Of a stretch of 64,000 nt of DNA, positions 22,141-34,046 are shown piece by piece. This DNA is from Lotus japonicus. Its lineage: Eukaryota; Streptophyta; Magnoliopsida; Fabales; Fabaceae. Position numbers and translations under genes: made by a program. The stretch is from the NCBI RefSeq assembly GCF_012489685.1, contig NC_080041.1:98505205-98569204 (forward strand). The letters are read 5' to 3'. Under the pieces are notes generated by a model. That model made no database searches, was not told the origin of the DNA, and saw nothing but the letters and a program-made list of their open reading frames with translations. Numbering within the stretch: position 1 is the stretch's first letter; every line of letters begins with the position of its first letter.

Positions 22141-22727
22141 TTGGATGTTAATCAAACATCTTTGACCAAAAAGAGAAAAAAAAAGGACATGATCTCCAAG
22201 GCCAAGAACCTCACGGCCGGCCAAAAAGGAGATGGAATTATAGAACATGCATGGTCCGCCAAGTACGTAGTGAAGGACATAAAGGATGGCCAAGAGGATA
22301 TGAAGAAGTTGAAAGCCACCTTTCACCAAATTATAGAGATGGACCTGAAGGTTGCCCAAGAGGATGTGGTGAAGTGGAAAACATCTTTAGAGATGTGGAG
22401 AAGTTGAAAGCAGTCTTTCACCAAATTTTAGAGAATGATCTAGAAGTTTCCAAAGAGAACGTGGAGAAATAAAAAATCTCCTTGGAGAATGTGGAGAAGA
22501 ATTTGAAATACATATTTCACCAAGTTGAAGAGAAAGAACTGAAGGTTGCCCAATAGGATGTGGAGAAGTGGAAAACCTCTTTAGAAGATGTGGAGAATTT
22601 GAAAGCTGTATTTCACCTAGTTGAAGAGAAGGACCTGAAGGCTTTCCCTAAAGGATGTAGAGAAGTGGAAAATCGTCTTACGAGATGTGGAGAATTTGAA
22701 AGCATTCTTTGACGAAGTTGTAGAGAA
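22141..22727 (+). pseudogene. Coiled-coil repeat gene copy 2, part before the CACTA insertion
   Basis: At least five 32-residue units of the same kind as at 11386-11838 can be read, but the frame breaks. The unit at 22390 lost bases (SLEMWRS instead of SLEDVEKL), and in-frame stops occur at about 22470 and 22553. The N-terminal part (KKRKKKDMISKAKNL) is basic. The last unit is cut after GTTGTAGAGAA by the CACTA element and resumes at 26763 with GAAGGACC. Confidence 0.55.
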
Positions 22728-25700
22728 CACTACTACAAAAATAGGGTTGCGTAGCACTTATGAGGTAGCGGTTAGTGTTAAGTGCTACCCAAATGTTATA
22801 TAAAATAAAATTATAAGAGATTATTTATCTTTAAATTCAAAATAAAAAATAAAAAATAGTGAACCGCTACCCAATTGGAAATTTCGTTGCTGGGTAGCGG
22901 TTATAATAACCGGTTCCTTATAAGTGGTGCCCAAAGTAAATTAAAGCTTTAATTTTTTTCCCCAAACCCTAACCCGCGCTCCACTTTCCAATTCCCTTTA
23001 AAACGCGTATCTCTTCTTTTACTAGCAGTGTCAGTTTCCTTCTGAAACCCTTGCTGATCTTCAATCTCTGCACCATTGACGTTCTCTGTTGCTCCATCTC
23101 TGCGCCATCTCTGTTCACCGAGCCGTAGATCCTTGCAATCGACTCACATCTCTAAGAGCCGTTTCTGCTGCTTCTTCTCCTCAAGGTTGGTCACACTCCT
23201 TAAGTAATTGTTTGGGTGATGTGGTGGTGAGGGTTAGAATTGAGGAGGGTTGGCGTTTATATTTTTAGCATTTGTACTCTTCGGTATTTTTCTTTGCTGT
23301 ATGTGTTTTAGCTTTTCCGGTTTCTTTTGTGGTGTTGGAGCCCCTGTTTTGTTCTGTTTTTGCTATGACTATGTGGATAAGCCTTGTTCCCATGCTTTGA
23401 TATCTAATAATATTTCCTTCATCTTCCAAAAATAAGAAAATAATTGTCAGTTTTTTACTGCAGTTTCACTTTGACTTTCAAATTCCCATAGTCATGAGAA
23501 ATATGTATCACCATTTTCTTTTCTTGTCGTCTTTAACATATTTATGGCTAAAAAAATTAAAGCTGCGGGTAACAAATCAAGGTTTTGCCAAAGTCAAATA
23601 GGGTTATTACATTTTCTCTGCCATTAATTCTGTGTAAAGGCAGATTTATCCAATTGCTATTATATAGAATCCTACGTGCTTCAAAAACTGGTTAAGTTCC
23701 AAATCTCATACTTCCACAGAGGGGACATTGCATTAGAAATGGGAAGGTTGAGTTCAAGTTGTTATAATTATTCAGAATTGATTCTACTTCCCCTTCTTTT
23801 ATTGTTCTCTACTTGTTTTGAGCTTGCAAACGTAGAAAGTTGATGCATGTTTAGTACAGTGGATTGTACTAGTAATATACCCCAACATGATAAGAACTTC
23901 AGGTCCACATAGTTTGTGATTAAGAAGCCTTTTCTCTGAATTAGATATTATAATTTCAACCTTGAAGAGCAATGCATTTCCTCTTGAGGATTATCATTAA
24001 TGTTGTTGGTATTGTTGTTCTCATTGTTAATAATTCATTTTCTTGTTGCAGTTGACATTCCCGTGGAATTTAGCAAATTAATTAAAGTGCAGTGTCTGGT
24101 AAGAGCCAAACATTTAACTCTATATGCCCAACATGATAAATTTCATTTTACATTTATCAAGTAAGATGCTATTGATCTTGGGTCCAATTCCAAGTAGCTA
24201 GTGATGACTGAAAACGTTAAGTATTTTTGGTATTAGGAAAGCAAGAGAAACTTCCTAATTGCCAATATATTTGGGCACATGCAAAGAATCTTTTGGCATT
24301 AGGAAAGCAAGAGAAAGTAGAGATGCCCTTTAGCCTATTCAATTGTGAACAAGTGGACTTCATTGGCGCAGAGCAGTTTAAAGAAGTTACCCATCACCAA
24401 AAAATAAGTGCATCAGTTGTATGTGTGTATATCAGGTACCTGTCCAAACTTTAAAGTCTTTCTTGTGTTTAATTTCTTGCATGTAATCATTGAAATTAAT
24501 TCGCCTATTTCAGGTTTTTGTATGATCAAGTTCTGCTCCCAAACAATTTAGCTGAGAGGTTCTGTTTTTTATCTCCTGTCAAATTAAACATCTATGAAAC
24601 TAAACAATCGCAGTTTATATCTGATGCGCTCTCAGCGAATGAAAATCCAAATAGAATCTTTTCCACACCTTACAATTGTGGGTGAGTCTAAATTTTGGTT
24701 AGCTTGACATTTATATTTATTTCATATATATGTGTCATTTTAGTGTTTCCTAACTCATCATTTTTGTAGGGGGCATTGGGTGTTGATTGTCATCAACGCC
24801 TCAGATGCTTCTATAACATATTATGACTCAATGCGCGGTGATCCAAGAACTTACACAGCCATGAAAAACTTGTTTGATTCGTAAGATATTTGTATATATT
24901 CTATTTATCTCATTTATGTAATATAACATTTGCTTATATCAAGTTTTCCTCTATTTTTGGTACAGGTTTAATGACTTATCGCGCTCAAAGAGAACATGTG
25001 TTGCCCAAAAAGAAATCAAACACCATCAACTGGAGCTCTGTTAAGGTATATATAAAACCTAAATTTGTAGCTTACATGTGATATCCAAATTCGGCTCACT
25101 ATCACAATTAGTTAAAAATTCATTTGGTTTTATAGTGCCCGCATCAAATGAATGATGTAGATTGTGGTTATTATGTATTGAGATACATGAGGAGTCTGAT
25201 CCTTTATGAACTCCCACATCCTGTAGATAAGGTATGCAATTTTAGTCCTAATGTTATTGTAATTATTAAATCTATTGGATAATATAATTCAATTATAACT
25301 TTAGTGTTTTATGTTTTTTAATGACTAGGATGCTTATGACTTAAGTTGCAACTTCTTTAGTCAAGATCAAGTGGATGAGATAAGGGAGGAGTGGTCTTCC
25401 TATGTTCTTCAGAATTTCATTATGAATAAGTAGCACAATTTTTTATTGGGATGTAAGTTTATCTTGAACCTTTAAGCTTGTGATTGATCTTCCTTTATTG
25501 CTGGGTTATAATGTAATAAATCTGTGTTGAAAGTTTGACAATGCGTGATAGGGGTGGTGTTGTCAAGAGCCAATGTTAAATGTTTTGGTGGTAGATGTGG
25601 GGTGTGTCTTTAAAGTTCTGATTCAGATTCATGATGCCGGTTGGTTTTGTTGGTGTGGTTGATTGATTGTTTGATTGCTAGTTGGTTTTAATTGTCTAAA

Positions 25701-26762
25701 TACTTTTATGTGTAGACTTTAATATATAAGATAAGATACTGTTGTAATTATCTTAGTCTTTCAAATTATTGTTCTCATGCTTCCTATATGGCTGTCATTT
25801 GTATGATATATTGATCCACAGTGCTAGTTTTTTTGTTAAACTTTGCTATTTATGCACATATTCCAGCTTCTAGAATACAAGTAATGTAACTTAAATGGTG
25901 ATTGATTTTTATATATCTTTATCTAATCTAAATAATTCTAACAGATAAGTTTTTGATGCCAGGAAAAAAAAGGTTTGTTGCTGAATGGAAGTTCGATGTT
26001 GCCTTTGCTACTGAGAAGGAAGACTAACTGCAAGGAAACAAGTTCACTGGTTGTTTCATTTGGAAAAATGGTAATAGACTATGCCTACCATGAGAGGAAT
26101 GCCACTTACAATGTAGTTGTTGGTATCTAGTTTCCGGGATCTTAGATCTATGGAATTAGTTTATGGACAATTTTTAATTAATTTGGTTTCTAAGTGTAGT
26201 TTACAATCAATGTCTGTTTATTTAGTTTGTGGGTAGAATTTATTTGAGATCTCAGAACTATATGGAATTTGTTATGGTTTCAGCAAATATATGGATTGAG
26301 TATCAACTATGAAATTAGCATTGCTCTAATTTTATTGGTTTATTCCGTCAAAATAAGAATTTGTTGGTTTCTGTTAAAAAAAAATGGACTGTCAACAAAA
26401 AAACAAAAAAAGAGTAAAGGTGGCAATTATAACCGCTGCTAATGTATAGGTAGCGGTTCCTATAAAATATTACCCTACCTGCGTAGCGGATATAACCGCT
26501 GCTAATGTGTAGGTAGCGATTGAAAAAAAAAAAACGAGTTAGGTAGCGGTTCCAGGAAAAACATTTCACACGTGCGTAGCGGTTGCAAGCGCTGCTAATG
26601 TTTAGAGATAGGAATCGGTTCTTGGAACCGCTACCTAAATTTTAATTGAGTAGCGGTTCGGAACCGCTACCCAAATTTAGCAACACTGAGTTCAGCATCA
26701 CACACTTAACCGCTACCCAACATTGAAGGGAACCGCTACCCAAGCCCTTTTTTGTGCTAGTG
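22728..26762 (+). mobile_element. CACTA (En/Spm-type) transposon 1, 4035 bp, with 3-bp target duplication GAA
   Basis: The left end is CACTACTACAAAAA and the right end TTTTTTGTGCTAGTG, an inverted CACTA terminus. GAA flanks both sides (22725-22727 and 26763-26765), and removing the element restores the coiled-coil repeat. Both ends carry many copies of GGTAGCGGTT or its complement AACCGCTACC as subterminal repeats (22770-22930; 26430-26745). The interior holds a spliced Ulp1-like gene and no CACTA transposase, so the element is non-autonomous. Confidence 0.85.
24227..25433 (+). pseudogene. Ulp1-type (C48) cysteine-protease gene inside CACTA 1
   Basis: Exons read with GT/AG borders: up to 24435, 24514-24681, 24770-24880, 24966-25045, 25136-25231 and 25329-25433. 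The catalytic pattern of Ulp1/SENP proteases is present: His in GGHWVLIVI, Asp in ITYYDSMRGD, and Gln then Cys in QMNDVDCGYYVLRYM. The last exon (VDEIREEWSSYVL) resembles the end of transposon-borne Ulp1 proteins. Joining the third and fourth exons leaves the catalytic frame off by one base, so the gene is probably damaged or spliced differently. A further small exon may lie at about 24051-24099. Cellular Ulp1 removes SUMO; the role of such genes in transposons is not established. Confidence 0.6.
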
Positions 26763-27365
26763 GAAGGACCTCTGAAGGTTGCTTAAGAGAATCTCAAAAA
26801 GTGGAAAACATTCGTAGAGGATGTGGAGAATTTGAAAGCCACATTTCACCAAGATGTATAGAGAAGGACCTGAAGGTTGCTTAATTAAGAGCCTGTTGAG
26901 AAGTGGAAAATCTCCGTAGAGGATGTGAAGAATTTCTAAATTTCCATTCAGCAAGCTAAGTTGTAGACAAGGACTTGAAGATTGTCCAGCCTTAAAATGT
27001 ATGGAGAATTTGTAAGCCACCTTTGACATTGTTGTAGAGAAGGACATGAAGTTTCCTAATTAATTAGAGGATGTGGAGAACTAGGAAATCGACTTTAAGG
27101 ATGAGCTCTCAAAGGTCAAGAATCTCTTGGCTAAAGAGGTGGTCGGTCCACAAATAGAACCACAAACCTAGGCGCATGAGGAAATGGAGAGACCAATACA
27201 GAAAGAGAAATGGTCAAAAACATGGAGTGTGAGGCTGGCTCAGGGGTTTGTCAACTTAGACATTTCCTTTCTTGTAATTTTTCTGCTTTGCTTCTGCCTT
27301 GTACTTTTCGGTCATTTAAGAAATAGACCTTTTTACAATGTTGATTTACTTTATTTATGGGTGTT
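26763..27365 (+). pseudogene. Coiled-coil repeat gene copy 2, part after the CACTA insertion, with C-terminal membrane segment
   Basis: At least three more decayed repeat units (26790-27080) carry stops and small deletions. A less damaged end follows: KDELSKVKNLLAKEVVG, then EKWSKTWSVRLAQGF and a hydrophobic helix (ISFLVIFLLCFCLVLFGHL) near 27261-27317. This suggests the original protein was a long coiled coil anchored by a C-terminal membrane helix. Confidence 0.5.
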
Positions 27366-27544
27366 TATCAAAAAATAATTTATTTATGGGTTCTTTACTT
27401 GGTTCATGTTATCTCTTTTCTAGAGTGTCAAGTTCGAGGAGAATTCCCTTAATGGTCGAAAGTTGTTTTTGGAATACCTGTCTCAACTTTTGGAGTGCTC
27501 CTCGGTCCGCGGAGGATAATTGGAGTTGTGAACTGAAGAAAAAG

Positions 27545-30401
27545 CACTACGCCAGAAATCGCATTTTACAGCGCTTATTTTTTCAATTTAATAGCGCTTA
27601 CGAAGCGCTGTAGAATGTACCGCTGTAGTACTATCAAGCGCTTTTTTTAAAAAGCGTTGTAGAACATGAGACCTCCTACAACGTTTTATTCCTAAAAGTG
27701 TGGTAGTATACCAGTATACTACAACATATTATTCGAAAAAGCGTTTTAGAATGTAATATTCTTCAACGCTTTATCTTAAAAAGCGCTGTAAGGTACGCAT
27801 ATTGTACAGCGCTTTTGGAAAACAAACGCTGTATGTCATATGATAGATTCTCCATACTAAAGCGCTTTTCTAAAAGAAACGCTATAGAACATGATATTCT
27901 ACAACACTTATTTTATAAAAGCATTTTAAAACATGATACCTTGTCAAAACACCTGTCAGGTTCTAACTTACCTCACAAAATTAACCAAATAAATTTTAGA
28001 GTACATAGAATATTTTTATCCAAGTGATTCTTAACAGACAAGACTACATCAACAAAGCAACAATAACAAACAACTTGGATCATCAACAAAGGATTATGAG
28101 AAAGTTTAGCAGCAAACCTTCTTTCAATACGTTAGTTTAGCTGTTCAATTCTTTGCGGGGGAATCTACAAAATAGCGACAAAAAAAAGTTTTTTTAAAGG
28201 CAAAAATTCAGATAAATTAGCACAAGGAGTGTTAAACTCAAATACAAATTGGAAAAAAAATGCAACCAAGCTACTTAGCCCAAACAGAACCAAGAAACTA
28301 AAAATGCAGAACAAAAAAGATAAAAGATGAAAGAACAGTTTTGTATTTAAAAATCAAGTTTCATGATCTTTTGGCATCAAGGAATATGTATATGGAAAAC
28401 AGAACATCCAAATTCCAAACTAAGAATTATGAAGTAATTGATAAATGAAGTGATAATAAAGGTTTACAAAGAATTTGATGGATCACACCATGCTTTGGAG
28501 ATTAACACCTAGAAGATGCCCAAACCTGCCACACAAGTCGGTCCAATATAAAGTTTGGTCACTACATGCTCATATTAATCCCAAGAATATAAGAAAATTA
28601 ATAGTTGAACAATACAGAATCCATCAAAGAACCACACCAATTAACTGGGTTCTCATCTACAGCTAAGCCTATAGTAGCCAGTTGAAACAAAAAACATTAT
28701 GCTTACGCTCAATAATGGAGTGCAGAGAGAGAGAGCATACTTTCTTTTCTAACTATGCTAACCAGCCTCTTGTCAATCCATTCATTAAAAAAATACAAAG
28801 TGATAGAAAATGACAGCGGAATGGAGATGATGATGGGGATCAAATCTGACCTAGTTCATTTTTTTTTGGTAAGCCAAAATGAATTGTCCTAGCACAAGGG
28901 GTGCTAGAACCCAAGTACAAAGGTAAAATATAAGAGCAAATTAAAACTGCAACTAGTAGATGGCCCCTACATCATAAGCAAGTTCACTAAGAATAAAACA
29001 AGGCATATCAGAACTACCAGTAATACAAATACCATGAGCCCCAAATGGGCCTTAATTATGCGTGATTGAAGACAGCTCCCCCATTTTCACTAGCATATCT
29101 CCAGAGATCCACTTCAGTCCACATGATTGAATTGAAGTAGGAGGAGTGTAACACCACCCAGGAATAAACCATCCCCGCATATGCTACAAGCATATAAAAA
29201 AGCAACAAACTAGTTCACCTATGGACAAAGCCCACAATCTGGAATATTATCCTCAGAAACCAACCAGCTTCAATCAACAGTATGAAAGCAGCTACCTCCG
29301 CTAGATTTCAAAGCATGCGTAGACACAATTTGTGTAAAATCATAGAACAACAAATAAAAATTGACTTAAAATAAGAAATCAATTAGATTCAAAACCCAAC
29401 CACTTTAGCTTCAACTTTACCCAATTGAATTAAAACCTTCTTCAAATATAGTATCTTTCTAGGACCAAAGCCCAAGTCCCAAGAATAACAATGTTGCAAC
29501 GTGATGAGTCCATTTACAAAAGATCTGCAAATTAGGTGAAGATCATTAAGGGCAAAAATATGGAAAATGAGTAATATAGCCAATCAAGAGTAAGATAACA
29601 CTTTGCTAATGCATTCATGTTGAATAAATTATCTCCCCAAAAAAATTCAGAGAACAAACAGCATAACCCGCACGCACAAACCCATTAATCATGATGCTAT
29701 ATGAAATACAATCTCTAACATGCGTTTGTTCAAACACCTTATATGCATTATGAGCATTCCTGAAAACGTAAAAGAAGCGCAAGAGAGTGTTGGCATCAGA
29801 GACATGGGAGTGGAGCTGAATACCAAGATGGGGAGTTGGAACCCTAAGAGAGTAATCTGACAGAAATCTGGAGTGAACCCCCAAAACCAGCGCTCCAGAT
29901 AGCCACCACCGCCACCACCTCAGAATTCCTCAGCCTGAATTTTTCACTACACCGCCACTAGTCGGGGCCTTCTCCTCCGATCCACCCAGGATCCACTGCA
30001 GAACCCCAATGGAGAAGAACGTCGCCTCCGTTCTCTGTTCTCTCAGCGCGTCGCCGGAGACCGCTGCAGCCTGCAGCCGCCGGTGAGATTATCCCTCTTT
30101 GCTCCTTTCTTTATGTTACTGAATAGAGGGAGAGAGGAGGTTTACCATTTTTTTTATATTAGTTAAAGCGTTTATTTCGAGTGACACGCTTTAAAGAAAA
30201 AAAAATTGAAAGCGTTTTATTATGAAAAACGCCATAAGAGATTCGATGAAATTTATTATAATCATGTAAAGCGTTTGCAAACCAAAAGCGCTTTAATTAA
30301 TCTCACTTTTTGAAACCGCTTTCGGAGTAAACGCTTTAAAATGTTTTTGCGTGTTTTACTAAAGCGTTTCCGAACTTTAGTATGCAATTTCTGGCATAGT
30401 G
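27545..30401 (+). mobile_element. CACTA transposon 2, 2857 bp, with 3-bp target duplication AAG
   Basis: The ends CACTACGCCAGAAAT and ATTTCTGGCATAGTG are inverted copies with one mismatch in 15. AAG flanks both sides (27542-27544; 30402-30404). Subterminal repeats of AAGCGCT/AGCGCTT and related AAAGCGTTT words crowd both ends (27565-27960; 30165-30370). No transposase was found, so it is non-autonomous. The only gene-like content is a PPR-like fragment on the reverse strand. Confidence 0.85.
29615..29884 (-). pseudogene. PPR-like gene fragment captured by CACTA 2
   Basis: The reverse frame has the pattern of a pentatricopeptide repeat: NAHNAYKVFEQTHVRDCISY followed by SIMINGFVRAGYAVCSLNFF. 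This matches the family's A-KVF-EM--RD-VSY--MI-GF-R-G----SL-LF. PPR proteins bind organellar RNA and normally have many repeats, and only about two are seen here. Upstream, 29880-30100 (GC-rich) could be its former 5' region. Capture of host exons by CACTA elements is known. Confidence 0.45.
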
Positions 30402-30734
30402 AAGACTTGTGTTTCCATGTTTTTAAACTTTTGTAGAAATAAATTAAAACACGTGCGAAAATCAACTCATGGAATGATTTGTATAAAGACTTCTTATTAT
30501 AACATGATTTACGTGTGCCTCAATTGGAGGAAGAGTCGTCGTCGGGAGAAGGTGGTCCGTTAATGCGCGTCTCCAGTAAAAAAAAAATGAGCTACATGTA
30601 AATCACAATAAAAAATTTGCAAGGTCCCCATGAATTTGCTAATGACCACTCAAATTCAAGCCAACTAGCAGAACATACTAAAAACAATAATTATTCAATG
30701 CTACACATAACATATAATGAACATTATTATGCAT

Positions 30735-30929
30735 TTCACAGTCCTACCAGAAAACCGTTGGCTGCATTTCCTTCGGCACGGGATTGAGTTGGAGCCTTTG
30801 AATTAGAGAAGGGGGAGCAAACGGTGTGGCTTGCAATTACAAGGTTGATTTGGCTTCTAAGAAACAAGATCATTTTTAGGGACAGACAGCCAAAAGAATA
30901 TTGCAGAGAAAGTCTTGGAGATTGCTCAA
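30735..30929 (+). pseudogene. LINE ORF2 fragment, left of the LTR-retrotransposon insertion
   Basis: The frame QTVWLAITRLIWLLRNKIIF has the W---IW--RN--IF signature of the zinc-binding/C-terminal part of plant L1 ORF2. After a one-base shift it continues NIAEKVLEIAQ and is cut at 30929. It resumes at 40734 as LRAWNWLRAKTKFFWF, so one LINE tail was split by the retrotransposon. Confidence 0.55.
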
Positions 30930-31156
30930 TGTTCCGGTATGGAACCACTGAGCGGGCTAATCGAAATAGAGAGCGAACACAAAGTAAACAAGATAAGTAA
31001 AAATGCGTAAAAATGATAGGATCCCTGCCGCTTGGGCGGTCCTCTTCTATTTATAACTTGGGTTTTGGTCCAGCTGGACCATGGGTTGCCCGGCCCATTT
31101 GTTACATGATAGTGATAAGCCCAAAATAAATGACCCGGTTCGCCTATATCAGTCCA
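30930..31156 (-). repeat. 3' LTR of the Tat element (227 bp)
   Basis: It begins TGTTCC and ends AGTCCA on the forward strand. It differs from the other LTR at three bases, two in ATCCCTGCC versus GTCCCCGCC and one in TCCAGC versus TCCGGC. Confidence 0.9.
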
Positions 31157-31790
31157 CAGGCCCACAAGACACTGATGTTTTAGAACTAAAACGATAGTGT
31201 CTTATTTAGGCCCACAACGTCTGGTTCGCCCATATACAATGTGAATAAATTCATGAGCGCACAGGCTTCCAACAAAATAAGGCTAACCATAATGTAAACA
31301 ATATTAAGCTAATCATTATAAAGTTAAATCGGTCTGTGTGGCGTATGAAGTCTAAATGACACTTCACCCATCACTTCAATCACTATGCACAAATCAAATC
31401 TCTTTCCATATTTTGTACCTGTTGCAATCATCACAAATATAACACAGATATCTTGAAACTTGTAATGCATAAGGCCTACCTAAGCTATGCTACTCACATT
31501 AATTAAGAAATGCATTTAAAATCCACTCATGGAGCAGCCCTTCTCAGAAAAGACTCGACTCCCTCGAAACGACACATTCACCTGCCAACTGACGTCACTC
31601 TTCATTCAATCGCTACCTTTTTGCCAAACGTCGTCTCTTAATGGCGCGCTGATTCACCGCCTTAATGAGTTTGAATGTGTGGCTTGAATGAACGCGTGGA
31701 TTCACACAAACCACGCGTTTGCTCACCATTTACCTTAAGTGCCTTTAACCATACCTTTCTAACTCATCTCTTCACCTTCCGCCGTTTCTC

Positions 31791-31798
31791 TATATATA
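31791..31798 (+). promoter_or_regulatory. TATA box of the antisense gene
   Basis: TATATATA in a CTCTATATATAGC context lies 365 bp before the antisense start codon on the forward strand. It is followed by a pyrimidine-rich leader and a donor-acceptor pair in the 5' UTR (31952-32141). Confidence 0.55.
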
Positions 31799-32155
31799 GC
31801 AGTCATTTTTACCACAAATTACTTCACTCTTCTCTTTCAAAAGTTTTTCAAACCTCGTGTACTCGTAGAGTTTCCTGCATTGACCTGCGAGTGTTCTCCA
31901 ACATTGCCAAAACTCCCCCAAATTAGCCAAGTTCATCAGATCCTTTCCCTGGTAAGCACTTCTCACTCAACCTGCTTTTACAATTTTTTCATTATTCTAC
32001 ACTAAACCTTTCATGTAAAATCTTTCCCTCTTCATCTTCTTGTTTTACTGAAATCATTCTTAAAAACTAATCTCCTTCACAACTGCAACTCCAATTTTAC
32101 CCCACTACATGTCATAACTCCTGAATCCTTTACAATTTCAGGAATTCTTTTCAAA

Positions 32156-34046
32156 ATGGATGCAAAACGCACCCGTAAAGTCTCTAAAGCTTCTAAAACT
32201 TCTTCCATTGCAGTCGATACATGGGTCACTAGTAAAGTTAAAACTAGGTTCACTAAATTCTGCAATGTTAAAACTGTAATGGACTTAATTACTGAAAACA
32301 CTTTTCGTTCTGATGGCCAAGATGTGTACCTTGACATAGTCCCCTGTTTACCTACCGAACCTTGTTGTTTTGGGGCTCCTGACCCTAACGGCAAAAATCA
32401 CACCTATTTCTTTGAAAACATTTTTACTGACCTAAAATATAAACTCCCTCTGTCAGATTTCACTTGCTCCGTTTTAACCCTACTGAATGTTGCCCCAACA
32501 CAACTCCATTGTAATAGCTGGGCATACCTGAGGGCGTTCGAACTTTTGTGTCAAGTGTTAGGTATCGAACCCACTAGCAGTAAGTTTTTTTACTTCTTTG
32601 AAACTAGTGGTAGAAGCATAAAAGGCGAATATCTTTCTCTAGCCGCCGCTAGGGGAAAAGGCCTATTTACCTTATTTAGAAGCCACTACAAACAGTTTAA
32701 AGGGAGATTCTTTAGGCTAAACGAAACAGAAAAGTGCAAGGATGTATTTTATTTCAATGATGGAAGCCCAAAGTTCCCTTTCTACTGGACCGCCCGTTAT
32801 GAGGCTATCATCAAACTTCCTGATGATTCCCTCACCCCTGAAGAAATGGTGGATTGCACCTTTCTATCTAGCATTGGCTTGAATCTCACCGAATTTCTAG
32901 ATGCCCATTATGAAAACAGATTGGGTGAATATGTGGGTAAGACTCTTGAATTTCAGTATCTTCGTATTTCAAATGTTTGCTGTGTCTAACTTTTCTTTTC
33001 TGTTTCAGCGAAAATGACTCGCCTTTCTGATGATGATATCCTACGATTCCGCCGTGAACAACAGGCTGCAAGAGAAAAAAGGAACCCGGCGAAGACTCTA
33101 CTTGATGCCGATGCTAGTCACTCAGGCACGGAATCTAATCGTCCTCAAAAGAAAAAGAAGAGGAATGACACTCCTGAACCAAACAAAGGGAAGGACGCAT
33201 CGCAACCTTCAATGGAAAAATTTATGGTGAAGAATAACCCTCAACGTTTGGTGCATCAAGGTGGGTCTTCAAGCGCTCCGCCTCCGACATGGAAAAGCGT
33301 GCTGAAGGAATTCGAAGAACTTACCTCTGAAGAGGTAACTTCGCTATGGGATTCAAAGATTGACTTCAACGCATTGGTGGAAACCAATTTGGTGTTCAAG
33401 GCGGATCAGGAGAAGATCAAAAGGATTGGACTAAAGGATGCTTGTCAAGCCATCATGACAAAAGGACTGGAAATCGCGGCTATTTCAAAAATGGTCGACC
33501 TGGAGACCGCTGGTTTTGACGGGATTAATTCGCCAAACAACTTGAAGAGAAAGAAAGAGAAATCCTGAAGATGAAAGCCACAATGAAATTGTTGGATTCT
33601 GCCAACAAAGTGAATGAGAAAAAAGCCACAGATTCGGCCCTAGAAAATGAACGCCTGAAGAAACATGTTGAAGATTTAAACACCGCTCAGAAAGCTAAGG
33701 AAGAAGAACTTGTGAAATCTCAGGCAGAAATCACACAACTCGATTCCGCCAATGCTGAATTGAAAAATGAAAATTCTAAGTTGCATTCAGAAATTTCTGA
33801 ACTGAAGAATTCTGTCCTTGACCAATTTGAAGCTGGATTCGCAAAAGCCAAAGAACAGATTCTTTTCCTAAATCCTCAAGTTTCCATCAACTTTGCCGGT
33901 TCCGATCCTTATGCAAGGATTGTTGATGGCAAATTGATCAGCCCTGACACTGGTGATGAAGAAGAAGAAGAAGAGGAAGAAGAAGCAGATAAAAATGAAG
34001 AGGATGGGAACGCCAACAACAACGAAGGCGAAGGAGAAAATCACTA
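32156..34046 (+). CDS. Antisense extra gene of the Tat element ('putative gypsy-type transposon' family, coiled coil, acidic tail)
   Basis: This gene lies opposite to gag-pol. Exon 1 (32156-32936) joins exon 2 (33009 on) at GTGG/GTAAG and TTTCAG/CG, keeping the frame (EYV then AKMTRLSDDD). A 5' UTR intron (31952-32141) precedes it. Residues about 90-190 (SDFTCSVLTLLNVAPTQLH, then GIEPTSSKFFYFF) match the pattern of the PF04195-type protein found in many plant retrotransposons. The second half is a Lys/Glu-rich coiled coil (33571-33850) ending in a Glu run (33955-33985). A one-base deletion near 33532 (AATTCGCC, expected AATTTCGCC) shifts the frame, so the present product would stop at 33568 and the last 158 codons lie in another frame. 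Function unknown. Confidence 0.65.

Noticed and set aside
27376..27544. Possible exon (VKFEENSLNGRKLFLEYLSQ) before CACTA 2
   Set aside because: It follows an acceptor-like TTTTCTAG and looks coding for 30 residues, but it has no recognised family, start or continuation, so it was not listed as a gene.
32077..32394. Reverse ORF overlapping the antisense gene's first exon, and the reverse ORF at 33868-34053
   Set aside because: Complement shadows of a better-supported spliced gene; the second is the complement of the Glu run.
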